DNA from: Actinomadura bangladeshensis
Lineage (GTDB): Bacteria > Actinomycetota > Actinomycetes > Streptosporangiales > Streptosporangiaceae
Assembly: GCF_004348335.1 (NCBI RefSeq)
Contig: NZ_SMJW01000039.1
Coordinates: 1-41,938, forward strand
DNA length: 41,938 bases
Direction: 5' to 3'
The position numbers were made by a program, and so were the translations under genes. Below the pieces are notes generated by a model that was not told the origin of the DNA, ran no database searches, and saw only the letters and a program-made list of their open reading frames with translations. This document shows positions 25,976 to 33,432 of the stretch, piece by piece (within the stretch, counting starts at the first letter, position 1; each line of letters starts with the position of its first letter).

Positions 25976-26884
25976 ATGTCCGCGACCGTCCAGCCGCCCG
26001 AGAGCGTCACCTGGCGCGTCCACCTCGACCGGTCCATGTGGGTCGGCGGGGTGCGGAGCCTGATGCTGCAGGCACTGCACCCCATGGCGATGTGGGGCGT
26101 GTGGCAGAACTCGAACTTCCGCGAGGACCCGTTCGGGCGGCTGCAGCGGACGTCCGACTTCGTCGGGCTCGGCACCTTCGGCAGCCCGGAGGAGGTCGAG
26201 AAGGCCGCCTTCCGGGTGCGCGAGATCCACCGGAGCCTGCGCATCCTCAACCACGACACCGGCAAGAGGGAGCGGCTCGACCAGCCCGAACTGCTGCTGT
26301 GGGTGCACTGCGCGGAGGTCTACTCCTACCTGGAGGTGGCGCGGCGGGCCGGGCAGCCGCTGACCGACGCCATGGCCGACCGGTACCTGGACGAGCAGCG
26401 GAAGTCGGCCACGCTCGTCGGGCTGCACGCCGAGGACGTCCCCGGCAGCGTCGCGGAGATGGAGGCGTTCTTCGCCGAGATGCGGCCCCGGCTGCGGGTC
26501 ACCGAGGAGGCGGCCGAGACCGTCCGGTTCCTCATGTGGCCGACGCTGCCGGACAACCTCAAGTTCCTCTCCCCCGGGAAGCCGGGCTACTTCCCGTTCG
26601 GGGCGCTCTGCTACTACTCGCTGCCGGACTGGGCGCGCGCGATGTACGGGGCGCTGCCGGAGGTGCCGCAGCCGGCGGTGACGGCCGCGCTGAAGTCGTT
26701 CCGGCTCGCGATGAACTCGGTGCCCGAGCGCGTCCACGACTACGCCTTCGCCAAGAACACCCGCGACATGCTCGAACGGAGCCGGCAGCGGCTCGCCGCC
26801 GAGGGCTACGACGTCAGCAGGGGCCTGTACGGGCTCCGCGACCCGCGCCGCTGGCCCGGCCGCCGGGCGCTCGCCTCGGCCTAG
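25976..26884 (+). CDS. DUF2236 (MpaB-like) oxygenase-family protein
   Basis: This 302-residue protein of the DUF2236 family also covers the rubber oxygenase Lcp/MpaB fold. It has a helical all-alpha layout with conserved segments MLQALHPMAMWGV, FGRLQRTSDFV and LLLWVHCAEVYSYL. By analogy the histidines of HPMA and VHCAEV would bind haem or metal; that is inference, as most members are uncharacterised. No signal peptide is seen. ATG 25976 follows GGAGGTG. The stop codon lies in the 9-bp tandem array. Confidence 0.83.
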   Translation: MSATVQPPESVTWRVHLDRSMWVGGVRSLMLQALHPMAMWGVWQNSNFREDPFGRLQRTSDFVGLGTFGSPEEVEKAAFRVREIHRSLRILNHDTGKRERLDQPELLLWVHCAEVYSYLEVARRAGQPLTDAMADRYLDEQRKSATLVGLHAEDVPGSVAEMEAFFAEMRPRLRVTEEAAETVRFLMWPTLPDNLKFLSPGKPGYFPFGALCYYSLPDWARAMYGALPEVPQPAVTAALKSFRLAMNSVPERVHDYAFAKNTRDMLERSRQRLAAEGYDVSRGLYGLRDPRRWPGRRALASA

Positions 26885-26925
26885 CCGATCCAGTCGGTCC
26901 AGTCGGACTAGTCGGTCTAGTCGGT
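26881..26925. repeat. 9-bp tandem repeat between convergent genes
   Basis: Five 9-bp units run head to tail: CTAGCCGAT, CCAGTCGGT, CCAGTCGGA, CTAGTCGGT and CTAGTCGGT. The CTAG in the outer units supplies the stop codons of the DUF2236 gene (plus strand, 26882-26884) and the nuclease gene (minus strand, 26917-26919). Confidence 0.85.
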
Positions 26926-27753
26926 GCGGAGGGCCGCCCACGGCTCCTTGCGCGGGGCGGCCTCCTGCCCTTCGGGGCAGTGGCGGGCGAAGTCGCACCA
27001 TCCGCAGAGGGTGCCGGGACGCGGCGGGAACAGCTCGTCGTCCGCCCGGCCGTGCGAGCGGTACGCCTCGTCGGCCGCGGCGGCCTCCGCGGCGATCTGC
27101 TCGGCGCGGCGCATGTGCCGGGCGAGGGACTCCTCGGTGTGCTCCCACACCGCGACCTCGCCGGACGGCAGATGGTGCAGCTCGACGCGGCGGCACGGGC
27201 GGCGCAGGACGCGGGACGCCGCCACCGCGTAGATCGCCAGGGCGAGGGAGCCGCGGGCGTCGTCGGAGGTCAGGACGTGCCGGCCCGTCTTGTAGTCGAC
27301 GACGACGAGTTCGGGGCCGCGCGCGTCGAGGCGGTCGATGCGGCCGGACACGGCGATCCGGTCGGTGCGCGTCGCGACCGTCCGCTCGACGCCGAGCGGC
27401 TCATCGGACGGGTCGAGGCCCGCGGCGTAGCGCTCGGTCATCTCCCGGGCCCGCTCGCGCCACTGCGCCGACTGCGCCTCGTCCCGGAAGCCGTCGGTCA
27501 GCCAGCCCCGGACGAGCAGCCGCCCGGCGGCCTCCGGCGTGCGCTCCGCCAGGGGCAGCCGCCACCAGCCCGCCAGCGCGTTGTGCACGCTCGCGCCGAC
27601 GCTGTTGTGCGCCCACGGCGGGCCCTTCGGCGGCATCGGACGATCGAGGTAGGTCATCCGGTAGCGGCGCGGGCAGTCAAGCCAGGTGTTCAGCCGCGAC
27701 GGCGTGCACGTGTACAGCCGCTGGGGCATCCCGTCGAAGCCCAGCTGCTCCAT
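26917..27753 (-). CDS. RecB-like PD-(D/E)XK nuclease with Fe-S cluster
   Basis: This 278-residue RecB/AddB-type exonuclease domain protein contains the PD-(D/E)XK core: His in GASVHNAL, Asp in VSGRIDRLD, and VVDYKTG. Four cysteines that could hold a 4Fe-4S cluster are placed as in AddB and Cas4: one in NTWLDCPRRYR near the N-terminus and three in CGWCDFARHC near the C-terminus. It is probably a DNA exonuclease. It is the last gene of the minus-strand operon with PHP and metallo-beta-lactamase-fold genes. No CRISPR or helicase partner is nearby, so a Cas4 role is not supported. Confidence 0.9.
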   Translation of the reverse strand: MEQLGFDGMPQRLYTCTPSRLNTWLDCPRRYRMTYLDRPMPPKGPPWAHNSVGASVHNALAGWWRLPLAERTPEAAGRLLVRGWLTDGFRDEAQSAQWRERAREMTERYAAGLDPSDEPLGVERTVATRTDRIAVSGRIDRLDARGPELVVVDYKTGRHVLTSDDARGSLALAIYAVAASRVLRRPCRRVELHHLPSGEVAVWEHTEESLARHMRRAEQIAAEAAAADEAYRSHGRADDELFPPRPGTLCGWCDFARHCPEGQEAAPRKEPWAALRTD

Positions 27754-27763
27754 GCCCGGCCGC

Positions 27764-28471
27764 TCAGTCGTCGGACTCGTTCGCGAGCGAACCCCAGGTC
27801 TCCCAGCGGGCGTCCTCGTCGCCGACCGTGGTCTCCTCGCCCTGCGCGGGCAGCACCTTCAGCTCCTTCGGCAGCGGGGTCAGCAGCGCGCCGATCGAGT
27901 TGAGCTGCTTGCGCAGGTCCTCGTAGACGCCGCCGATCGAGCCGGGACGGCCGCGGTGCAGGGTGTCGCCGGAGAACAGCGTGCCGAGCTGCTCGCTGAT
28001 CACGCAGACGCTGCCGGGCGTGTGGCCCGGGGTGTGCACGATCTCCAGCTGCGCGTCGCCGATCTCGAAGACGCCGCCGTCCTCCAGCCAGATGTCGGGT
28101 TCGAGGGAGCGGAGCGCCTTGGCGTCGTCCTCGTCCTCCTCGTCCTTGGCGAGGCGGCCGAAGTAGTCGCGCCACAGCAGCCGGTCGGCGCGGTGCATCG
28201 CGATCGGGGCCCAGTCGTCCTCGTCCTCCTCGCCGGCCGCGGCGACCTCCAGCACCACGCTGAGGTGGTGCTCGTTGCCGTCGGTCAGGATGACGGCCAT
28301 GACCTCGCGGTCGCCGACCTCCTTGAGGATGGCCTCGGCGTCGTAGGCCGGGTCGATCACGATGACCTCGTCGTCGTCGCCGACGATGTAGGCGTTGTTC
28401 TCGACGTCGTACTCGGTGTCGTCCAGGGTGAGCGTCCCCGACGTCACCACCTGTTCGATGCGCGCGTCCAC
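27764..28471 (-). CDS. Metallo-beta-lactamase-fold protein with degenerate metal site
   Basis: This 235-residue MBL-fold hydrolase homologue keeps VIDPAYDAEAI, HTPGHTPGSV and the FSGDTLH motif. The usual HxHxDH motif reads D64-G-N66-E-H68-H69, so two of the first histidines and the Asp are changed. An acidic insert (GEEDEDDW and KDEEDEDD, about 83-118) is unusual. Metal content and activity are therefore uncertain; it may bind one metal or act structurally. GTG 28471 has no Shine-Dalgarno, and TAGGGT on the minus strand (28479-28484) suggests a leaderless start. It sits 10 bp from each neighbour in the operon. Confidence 0.85.
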   Translation of the reverse strand: MDARIEQVVTSGTLTLDDTEYDVENNAYIVGDDDEVIVIDPAYDAEAILKEVGDREVMAVILTDGNEHHLSVVLEVAAAGEEDEDDWAPIAMHRADRLLWRDYFGRLAKDEEDEDDAKALRSLEPDIWLEDGGVFEIGDAQLEIVHTPGHTPGSVCVISEQLGTLFSGDTLHRGRPGSIGGVYEDLRKQLNSIGALLTPLPKELKVLPAQGEETTVGDEDARWETWGSLANESDD

Positions 28472-28478
28472 GCAACGC

Positions 28479-28484
28479 ACCCTA
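28479..28484 (-). promoter_or_regulatory. -10-like hexamer before MBL-fold gene
   Basis: TAGGGT on the minus strand lies 7 nt before GTG 28471, just beyond the PHP gene's stop. It could be an internal leaderless promoter of the operon. Confidence 0.35.
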
Positions 28485-29360
28485 CCGTGCTTCGCGCTCC
28501 CGTTCCGGCACACCGAGATCACCGCCGGACGCGGCCTCCGCGAGCCGCTCGAACGCCTCCGGCGCGGTGGTCTCCGCACCGAGCCGGTCGCCGGTCAGCT
28601 CGCCGTGGTCGTCGCTGGACCCGGTCGCGGCGAGCCCGAGCGCGGCGGCGAGACCGTGCAGGCGGGCGCGGTCCTCGGGGACGTGGTCGGGATGGTCGGC
28701 CTCGATCCCGGCGAGCCCGGCGGCGGCGAGCCGCTCGATCACCTCGTCCTCGAACACGTAGCCGCGGCGGCGCGCCCGCGGATGCGCCAGCACGCACACT
28801 CCCCCGGCCTCGCGGACCAGCCCGATCGCGCGCTCGGGGTCCGGCGCGTACCGCTCGACGTAGGCGCGGCCGCCCTGCGCGATCCACTGGGACGTGAACG
28901 CCTCGTCCGCCGTCCCGATCACGCCGGCCTCCACCATGGCGCCCGCGATGTGCGGGCGGCCGACCGCCTCGCCGCGAGCGAGCGCCCGGACCATGCCCCA
29001 GGTGACGTCCACGCCGAGGTCGCGGAGAAGGTCCACCATGCCCTGGGCCCTGATCACCCGGTCGTCGCAGATCCGGGCCAGCTCGGCGGCGAGCGCCGGG
29101 TGCTCCGGGTCGAACAGGTAGCCGAGCATGTGCAGGCTCCGGCCGTCCTCCTGGCAGGACAGCTCGATGCCGGGGACGAGCGTGAGGCCCTCCGGCAGGG
29201 CGCCCGCGGCCTCGTCCCAGCCGGCGACGGTGTCGTGGTCGGTGAGCGCGACCACGTCCAGGCCGCGCGCCCGCGCCCGCTCGACGAGCTCGGCGGGCGG
29301 CCGGGTCCCGTCGGAGGCGTCGCTGTGGCAGTGGAGGTCGATTCGCAGGTCGGTTCGCAT
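28482..29360 (-). CDS. PHP-domain phosphoesterase
   Basis: This 292-residue PHP-domain protein has the metal motifs RIDLHCHSDASDG, VALTDHDTV, GIELSCQ, VLAHPRA and TGSSDDHGE. It resembles YciV/RNase AM and 3',5'-nucleoside bisphosphate phosphatases, which remove 5' phosphates or nucleotides from short RNAs or pAp. Which activity applies cannot be decided here. ATG 29360 is 13 bp after the upstream zinc-ribbon gene. From memory, Streptomyces keeps a PHP gene next to the DUF6758 type and near an RhlE helicase, consistent with an RNA-linked role. Confidence 0.92.
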   Translation of the reverse strand: MRTDLRIDLHCHSDASDGTRPPAELVERARARGLDVVALTDHDTVAGWDEAAGALPEGLTLVPGIELSCQEDGRSLHMLGYLFDPEHPALAAELARICDDRVIRAQGMVDLLRDLGVDVTWGMVRALARGEAVGRPHIAGAMVEAGVIGTADEAFTSQWIAQGGRAYVERYAPDPERAIGLVREAGGVCVLAHPRARRRGYVFEDEVIERLAAAGLAGIEADHPDHVPEDRARLHGLAAALGLAATGSSDDHGELTGDRLGAETTAPEAFERLAEAASGGDLGVPEREREAR

Positions 29361-29373
29361 GGCCCGATCCGTA

Positions 29374-30021
29374 TCAGTCGTCGAGCCGCGGACTGTGGGC
29401 GCCGTAGGGCAGATCGAGGTCCATGCCGGGTTCGCGCAGGTCGAGGAGGTTCTGGCTCTCCAGCATGAGGACGCCGGCGTCGGCGGGCCACAGCACCGCC
29501 CACAGCCAGTTGCCCATCGCCTCGCCCACGTAGACGGCCCGGTCGGGCCGGGCGCCGACCGCCCACATGGGGACCGAGCGCCCGCAGGTCGCCGCCGGGC
29601 CGCTCACGTCGAGCTTCACGTGCGGCGGGCCGCCGTTGAACGCGTCGCCGGGGTCGGAGCCCTCCAGCCCGGCGTAGTGGGCGCCGAGCCCGATGCCGGG
29701 CTCCTCGGCGATCAGCACCATGTCGGCGGGGCCGCGCAGGAGCCCCGGCCCGGACACGGCGACGGCCGTCGCCCGCGCGCCCGTGCGGTCGTCCCCGACC
29801 GTGGCGAATCCCGTGACGAGCCAGGCCGGCGGAAGGGGCCAGGGCGTCCAGACGGGGACCTTCGCGTCGCGCAGCACGGCGGCCAGCCCGTCCGGGCCGG
29901 GACGCTTGGAGGGCTGCCTCGGCAGCACGGCGCCGTGCACGCCGCACGTCCAGTCGCTGGACCAGAGTCCCGGTGCGCTGAGCGGACCCGCGCAGCGCGG
30001 GCACATCGGCTCCGCCCTCAT
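29374..30021 (-). CDS. DUF6758-like zinc-ribbon protein
   Basis: This 215-residue protein begins MRAEPMCPRCAGPL with a zinc-ribbon start (CPRC, then WTCGVHG). It continues with conserved segments VPVWTPWPLPPAWLVTGFA, GDDRTGARATAVA and GEAMGNWLWAVLWP, and ends YGAHSPRL. The pattern matches an actinomycete family I recall as DUF6758; its function is unknown. ATG 30021 is preferred over a longer frame to 30093 because the zinc ribbon starts there. It is the first gene of the four-gene minus-strand operon with gaps of 13, 10 and 10 bp. Confidence 0.82.
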   Translation of the reverse strand: MRAEPMCPRCAGPLSAPGLWSSDWTCGVHGAVLPRQPSKRPGPDGLAAVLRDAKVPVWTPWPLPPAWLVTGFATVGDDRTGARATAVAVSGPGLLRGPADMVLIAEEPGIGLGAHYAGLEGSDPGDAFNGGPPHVKLDVSGPAATCGRSVPMWAVGARPDRAVYVGEAMGNWLWAVLWPADAGVLMLESQNLLDLREPGMDLDLPYGAHSPRLDD

Positions 30022-30118
30022 GACTACCCACCCTGCGCGGCGACGTCCCGGATCGTCAAGTTCGGGCAGGTGGCCCGCGGGGAAAGGGGGCACAAAATGG
30101 GGTCATGGAGAAGCGGTC

Positions 30119-30508
30119 ATGAGGAAGCGGTGCGTCGGCGGGATCGTGCGCGACGGCGACGGGCGGCTGCTCCTCGTCCGGCGCGGGCGCCCGCCGGGCG
30201 AGGGGCAGTGGTCGATACCGGGCGGCCGGGTCGAGCCCGGCGAGGACGACGCGGCCGCCGTCGCGCGGGAACTGAAGGAGGAGACCGGCCTGGACGTCGC
30301 CGTCGGCGCGCTCGCCGGGACGGTCGAGCGCGCCGGGCCGGGCGGCGTCACCTACGAGATCCACGACTACGCGGCCACCGTGACCGGCGGGACGCTCCGC
30401 GCGGGCGACGACGCCGCCGACGCGCGCTGGGTGCGGCCGGACGCCCTCGGCGACCTCCCGCTCACGCCGGGCCTCGTCGACGCGCTCAGGCTGTGGGGCG
30501 TCCTGTGA
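30119..30508 (+). CDS. NUDIX hydrolase
   Basis: This 129-residue NUDIX hydrolase carries a full Nudix box (GGRVEPGED ... RELKEETG) at about residues 35-57. It hydrolyses a nucleoside diphosphate linked to X; MutT-like or ADP-ribose-type substrates are possible. ATG 30119 follows GGAG (30107-30110) by 8 nt. Its last 23 bp overlap the convergent CPBP protease gene. Confidence 0.93.
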   Translation: MRKRCVGGIVRDGDGRLLLVRRGRPPGEGQWSIPGGRVEPGEDDAAAVARELKEETGLDVAVGALAGTVERAGPGGVTYEIHDYAATVTGGTLRAGDDAADARWVRPDALGDLPLTPGLVDALRLWGVL

Positions 30509-31865
30509 CGGCGGCGTCCTCCGGCATCTGCACCGGCTCCGGCTCCGGTTCCGGGACGACCGGCACGCCGCCGCCCGCGGTGATGCGCTGAACGCGCATG
30601 CGCCGCGCCAGCAGGACGACGACGGCCGCGTAGAGCGCCATCGGGACGACGTCCGCCGCCACGACCTGCCACGGCACGCCGCCCTGCTCGATGTCGAGCT
30701 TGCCGACCGCCGCCGGGAGGAGGAACGCCATCAGGTTGTTGAACACGTGCAGCGCGATGCTCGACTCCAGGCCGCCCGTCCGGACCGCCAGCCATGCCGC
30801 GATCGCACCGAACAGGAAGATGTCGAGGATGCCCCAGCTCGTGTAGCCGTGCCCGGCCGTGAACAGCGCCGACCCGAGCACGATCCCGGGCCACGGGGTG
30901 CGGAGCACCGCGCTGAAGGCCCGCCCGACCCGGCTCCGCGCGTTCTCCAGCGTGCAGGCGCCCACGGCCTGGAGCAGCCAGCCGCGGAAGACGTACTCCT
31001 CGGCCGCCGACTGGAACGGCACCAGCAGGATGATCACGATCGCGGGGGCCAGGAACCGGCCCCAGCCGACCCAGTGCTCGTCGGCGCCGGAGCGGTCGTC
31101 CATCGCGATGGCCGCCACGACCGACGTCCCGTAGGACACGACGCAGAACGCGATCGCCAGGCCGCAGCACACCAGCATCCAGCGCCACCGCAGCCGTCCG
31201 GCGACCGAGGACAGCGTGCCCGGCCGCCGCCGCTGGACGAGCCAGGCCACGCCCAGCGCGACCGGCAGGAACAGGGCGAGCGACCCGAGGTTGAAGGCGA
31301 GGTCGGCCGTGTCGTTGCCGAAGAGCGAGTCGGTGTCGGTCGCGGTGGGGTCCGGCGCGTCCCCGGTGACCAGCGCGTTGACGATCATGCCCACGGCCAT
31401 CAGCGGGATCGCGAGCCCGAACCCGCCGACGAGGAGCACCAGGCTGCCGAGCAGCGGGCGCCACCACCGGTGCGCCTCGTCCCGCGCCGCCTGGTGGTAG
31501 GGCCGCCCCTCCGGCGGGGGCACCGTCCACGGCCGCTTGGCCGGCGGCATGCCGTACCCGTACCCGGGGCCGTACGGTCCCGGCCCGTAGGGGGCCTGCG
31601 AGTAGGGGCCGGGCTGCGCGGGGGCCCCCGGCCAGTAGGGCATCCCGGGCACGTACTCCGGCTCCGGGCCGGCCCCGCCGTAGGGCTGCGCCTGCTGCGC
31701 CGGCTGCTCATACTGGGGCTGCGCGTACTGCGGCTCTGCGTACTGCGGCTCTGCATACCAGGGCTGCGGGTAGGGCTGCGGCTGCTCGGGGCGGCCGGGT
31801 TCCGGGACGGGGACGGCGGCGTCCGGCGGCGCCCAGCCGCCGCTGCTCTCCCCTGGTTCTGACAC
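30486..31865 (-). CDS. CPBP-family intramembrane metalloprotease
   Basis: This 459-residue membrane protein starts with a disordered Pro/Tyr/Gln-rich region (about 1-125) containing tandem PQYAE/PQYAQ units. At least eight membrane helices follow. The CPBP (CAAX protease/Abi) motifs are EEYVFRG with E289 and E290, FTAGHG and HVFNN. Family members cleave prenylated or other membrane substrates, or act in bacteriocin self-immunity; the substrate here is unknown. The Pro/Tyr-rich domain is common in actinomycete membrane proteins and may bind partners. It is convergent with, and overlaps, the NUDIX gene. Confidence 0.88.
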   Translation of the reverse strand: MSEPGESSGGWAPPDAAVPVPEPGRPEQPQPYPQPWYAEPQYAEPQYAQPQYEQPAQQAQPYGGAGPEPEYVPGMPYWPGAPAQPGPYSQAPYGPGPYGPGYGYGMPPAKRPWTVPPPEGRPYHQAARDEAHRWWRPLLGSLVLLVGGFGLAIPLMAVGMIVNALVTGDAPDPTATDTDSLFGNDTADLAFNLGSLALFLPVALGVAWLVQRRRPGTLSSVAGRLRWRWMLVCCGLAIAFCVVSYGTSVVAAIAMDDRSGADEHWVGWGRFLAPAIVIILLVPFQSAAEEYVFRGWLLQAVGACTLENARSRVGRAFSAVLRTPWPGIVLGSALFTAGHGYTSWGILDIFLFGAIAAWLAVRTGGLESSIALHVFNNLMAFLLPAAVGKLDIEQGGVPWQVVAADVVPMALYAAVVVLLARRMRVQRITAGGGVPVVPEPEPEPVQMPEDAAVTGRPTA

Positions 31866-31916
31866 GTGCGACCCCTCCCGTGGACCCTTCGTCCGTGGGA
31901 CGAATCGTACGGCCAG

Positions 31917-32855
31917 TCAGTGCCCGCGGGGGTCGGGGCGCCCGGTGCGGGCCAGCCCGGCGGCGCGGCCCTTGGCGGCGATGACGAGCGCCATCTTGCG
32001 GGACGCCTCGTCGATCATCTCGTCGCCGAGGGTGGCGGCGCCGCGTCCCTCGCGCACGGACCGCTCGTAGGCGTCCAGGATCAGCTCGGCGTGGTCGTAG
32101 TCCTCCTGGGACGGGGAGAACACCGCGTTCCCCGCGTCGATCTGCGACGGGTGCAGCACCCACTTGCCGTCGAAGCCGAGGGCGGCCGAGCGCCGCGCGA
32201 CCCGCGTGAACGCGTCCACGTCCCGGACGTTGAAGTAGGGCCCGTCGACGGCCTGCAGGTCGTGGGCGCGGGCGGCGATCAGGATCCGCATGAGGATGTG
32301 GTGGTAGGCGTCGCCCTCGGTGTAGCCGGGCGGCTGCTCGCCGACGACCAGGGTCTTCATGTTGAGCGACGCCATGAGGTCGCCCGGCCCGAGCACGAGG
32401 GCCTCCAGCCGGGGCGACGACGCGGCGATCGCGTCGATGTTGGTCAGCCCCTGGGCGTTCTCGATCTGGGCCTCGATGCCGATGCGGCCCACCGGCAGGC
32501 CCGTCGCCCGCTCGATCTGGGTGAGGAGCCGGTCGAGCCACTGGACGTGCGCGGCGTCCGACACCTTCGGCAGCATGATCGCGTCCAGGTTCGCACCGGC
32601 GGCCTCGGCGACCTCGATCACGTCCCGGTACGCCCACTGCGTGTCGAGGTCGTTGACGCGCACCACCCTGGTCTTGCCGGACCAGTCGCCCTCGTTCAGC
32701 GCCGCGGCGACGGTTTTGCGGGCGTCCTGTTTGGCGGACGGCGCGACGGCGTCCTCCAGATCGAGGAAGATCTCATCGGCGGGCAGGCCCTGCGCCTTCT
32801 CGATGAAGCGCGGGTTGCTGCCCGGGACGGCGAGGGTGGTACGTCGAGAGCGCAT
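31917..32855 (-). CDS. HpcH/HpaI-family CoA ester lyase (CitE/Mcl-like)
   Basis: This 312-residue TIM-barrel lyase starts MRSRRTTLAVPGSNPRFIEK, the phosphate/CoA-binding start of CitE and malyl-CoA lyases. Other conserved segments are FLDLEDAVAP, the Mg-binding Glu in EAQIENAQGL and Asp in LGPGDLMASL, and GKWVLHPSQ. It probably cleaves or forms a (S)-malyl-CoA or citramalyl-CoA type thioester. ATG 32855 is preferred; a longer frame runs antisense to the next gene. A TAGCAT hexamer 7 nt upstream and no Shine-Dalgarno suggest a leaderless message. Confidence 0.9.
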   Translation of the reverse strand: MRSRRTTLAVPGSNPRFIEKAQGLPADEIFLDLEDAVAPSAKQDARKTVAAALNEGDWSGKTRVVRVNDLDTQWAYRDVIEVAEAAGANLDAIMLPKVSDAAHVQWLDRLLTQIERATGLPVGRIGIEAQIENAQGLTNIDAIAASSPRLEALVLGPGDLMASLNMKTLVVGEQPPGYTEGDAYHHILMRILIAARAHDLQAVDGPYFNVRDVDAFTRVARRSAALGFDGKWVLHPSQIDAGNAVFSPSQEDYDHAELILDAYERSVREGRGAATLGDEMIDEASRKMALVIAAKGRAAGLARTGRPDPRGH

Positions 32856-32862
32856 GGCCCGG

Positions 32863-32868
32863 ATGCTA
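32863..32868 (-). promoter_or_regulatory. -10-like hexamer of CitE-like gene (leaderless)
   Basis: TAGCAT on the minus strand lies 7 nt before ATG 32855. No ribosome binding site is seen. Confidence 0.45.
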
Positions 32869-32894
32869 TCCAGCCGATGTGAGACCCTTCGGAC

Positions 32895-33395
32895 ATGGGT
32901 CTGAACGGGGCGCTGGTGGAGGAGGCGGCCAAGAAGTCGGGGCTGCTGTGGCTGGACCTGCCCGGCCTCCCGCAGCCGCGGGCCGCCTGGCACGTGTGGC
33001 ACGACGGCTCCGCCTACGTGCTGACCGGAGGCGAGGGCGAGCAGCCGCTGCCGGGGCTGGCCGAGTCCGCGCGGGTGACGGTGATCCTCCGCAGCAAGGA
33101 CAAGGGCGGACGGCTCCTCTCGTTCACCGCCGGCGTGCAGGTGGTCGAGCCGGGCACCGGGCTGTGGGACGCCGTGACGCCCGTCCTCGCCAAGGAGCGC
33201 CTCAACGCCCGCACCCACGAGGGCCAGGTGGAGACGTGGGCGACCGAGTCGTGGATCGTCCGGCTGACCCCGCTGGAAGAGGTCGTGGCGGCGGACGAGG
33301 AGTACGCGGCCGTCCGCCCGGTGCCGACCCCGGCGACCACCGCCGGCCCGCCGCCGCGGATGCTCGGCGGCAAGCGCCGCCGAGCCGACCGCTAG
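32895..33395 (+). CDS. Hypothetical protein, possible FMN-binding split barrel
   Basis: I do not recognise a named family with confidence. The 166-residue protein has a beta-rich central part (AWHVWHDGSAYVLTGGEGEQ, VTVILRSKDKGGRLLSF, WIVRLTP) recalling pyridoxamine-phosphate-oxidase-like split barrels. The C-terminus is Pro-rich and then basic. The stop codon lies in the first unit of a perfect 17-bp tandem duplication (33381-33414). It is divergent from the CitE-like lyase. Confidence 0.72.
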   Translation: MGLNGALVEEAAKKSGLLWLDLPGLPQPRAAWHVWHDGSAYVLTGGEGEQPLPGLAESARVTVILRSKDKGGRLLSFTAGVQVVEPGTGLWDAVTPVLAKERLNARTHEGQVETWATESWIVRLTPLEEVVAADEEYAAVRPVPTPATTAGPPPRMLGGKRRRADR

Positions 33396-33414
33396 CCCGA
33401 GCCGACCGCTAGCC
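33381..33414. repeat. 17-bp tandem duplication across a stop codon
   Basis: CGAGCCGACCGCTAGCC occurs twice in direct succession (33381-33397 and 33398-33414). The first copy encodes the end of the 32895 gene and its TAG stop. Confidence 0.9.
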
Positions 33415-33432
33415 CGAACGCCGGGGCGCCGG

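Noticed and set aside
26917..27753. Cas4 nuclease of a CRISPR system
   Set aside because: The fold and cysteine layout fit, but there is no repeat-spacer array and no cas1, cas2 or effector. RecB/AddB-like is the safer call.
32856..33218. N-terminal extension of the CitE-like protein to 33218
   Set aside because: The extra residues are antisense to the 32895 gene and lack family similarity. ATG 32855 gives the expected RSRRTTLAVPGSNP start.
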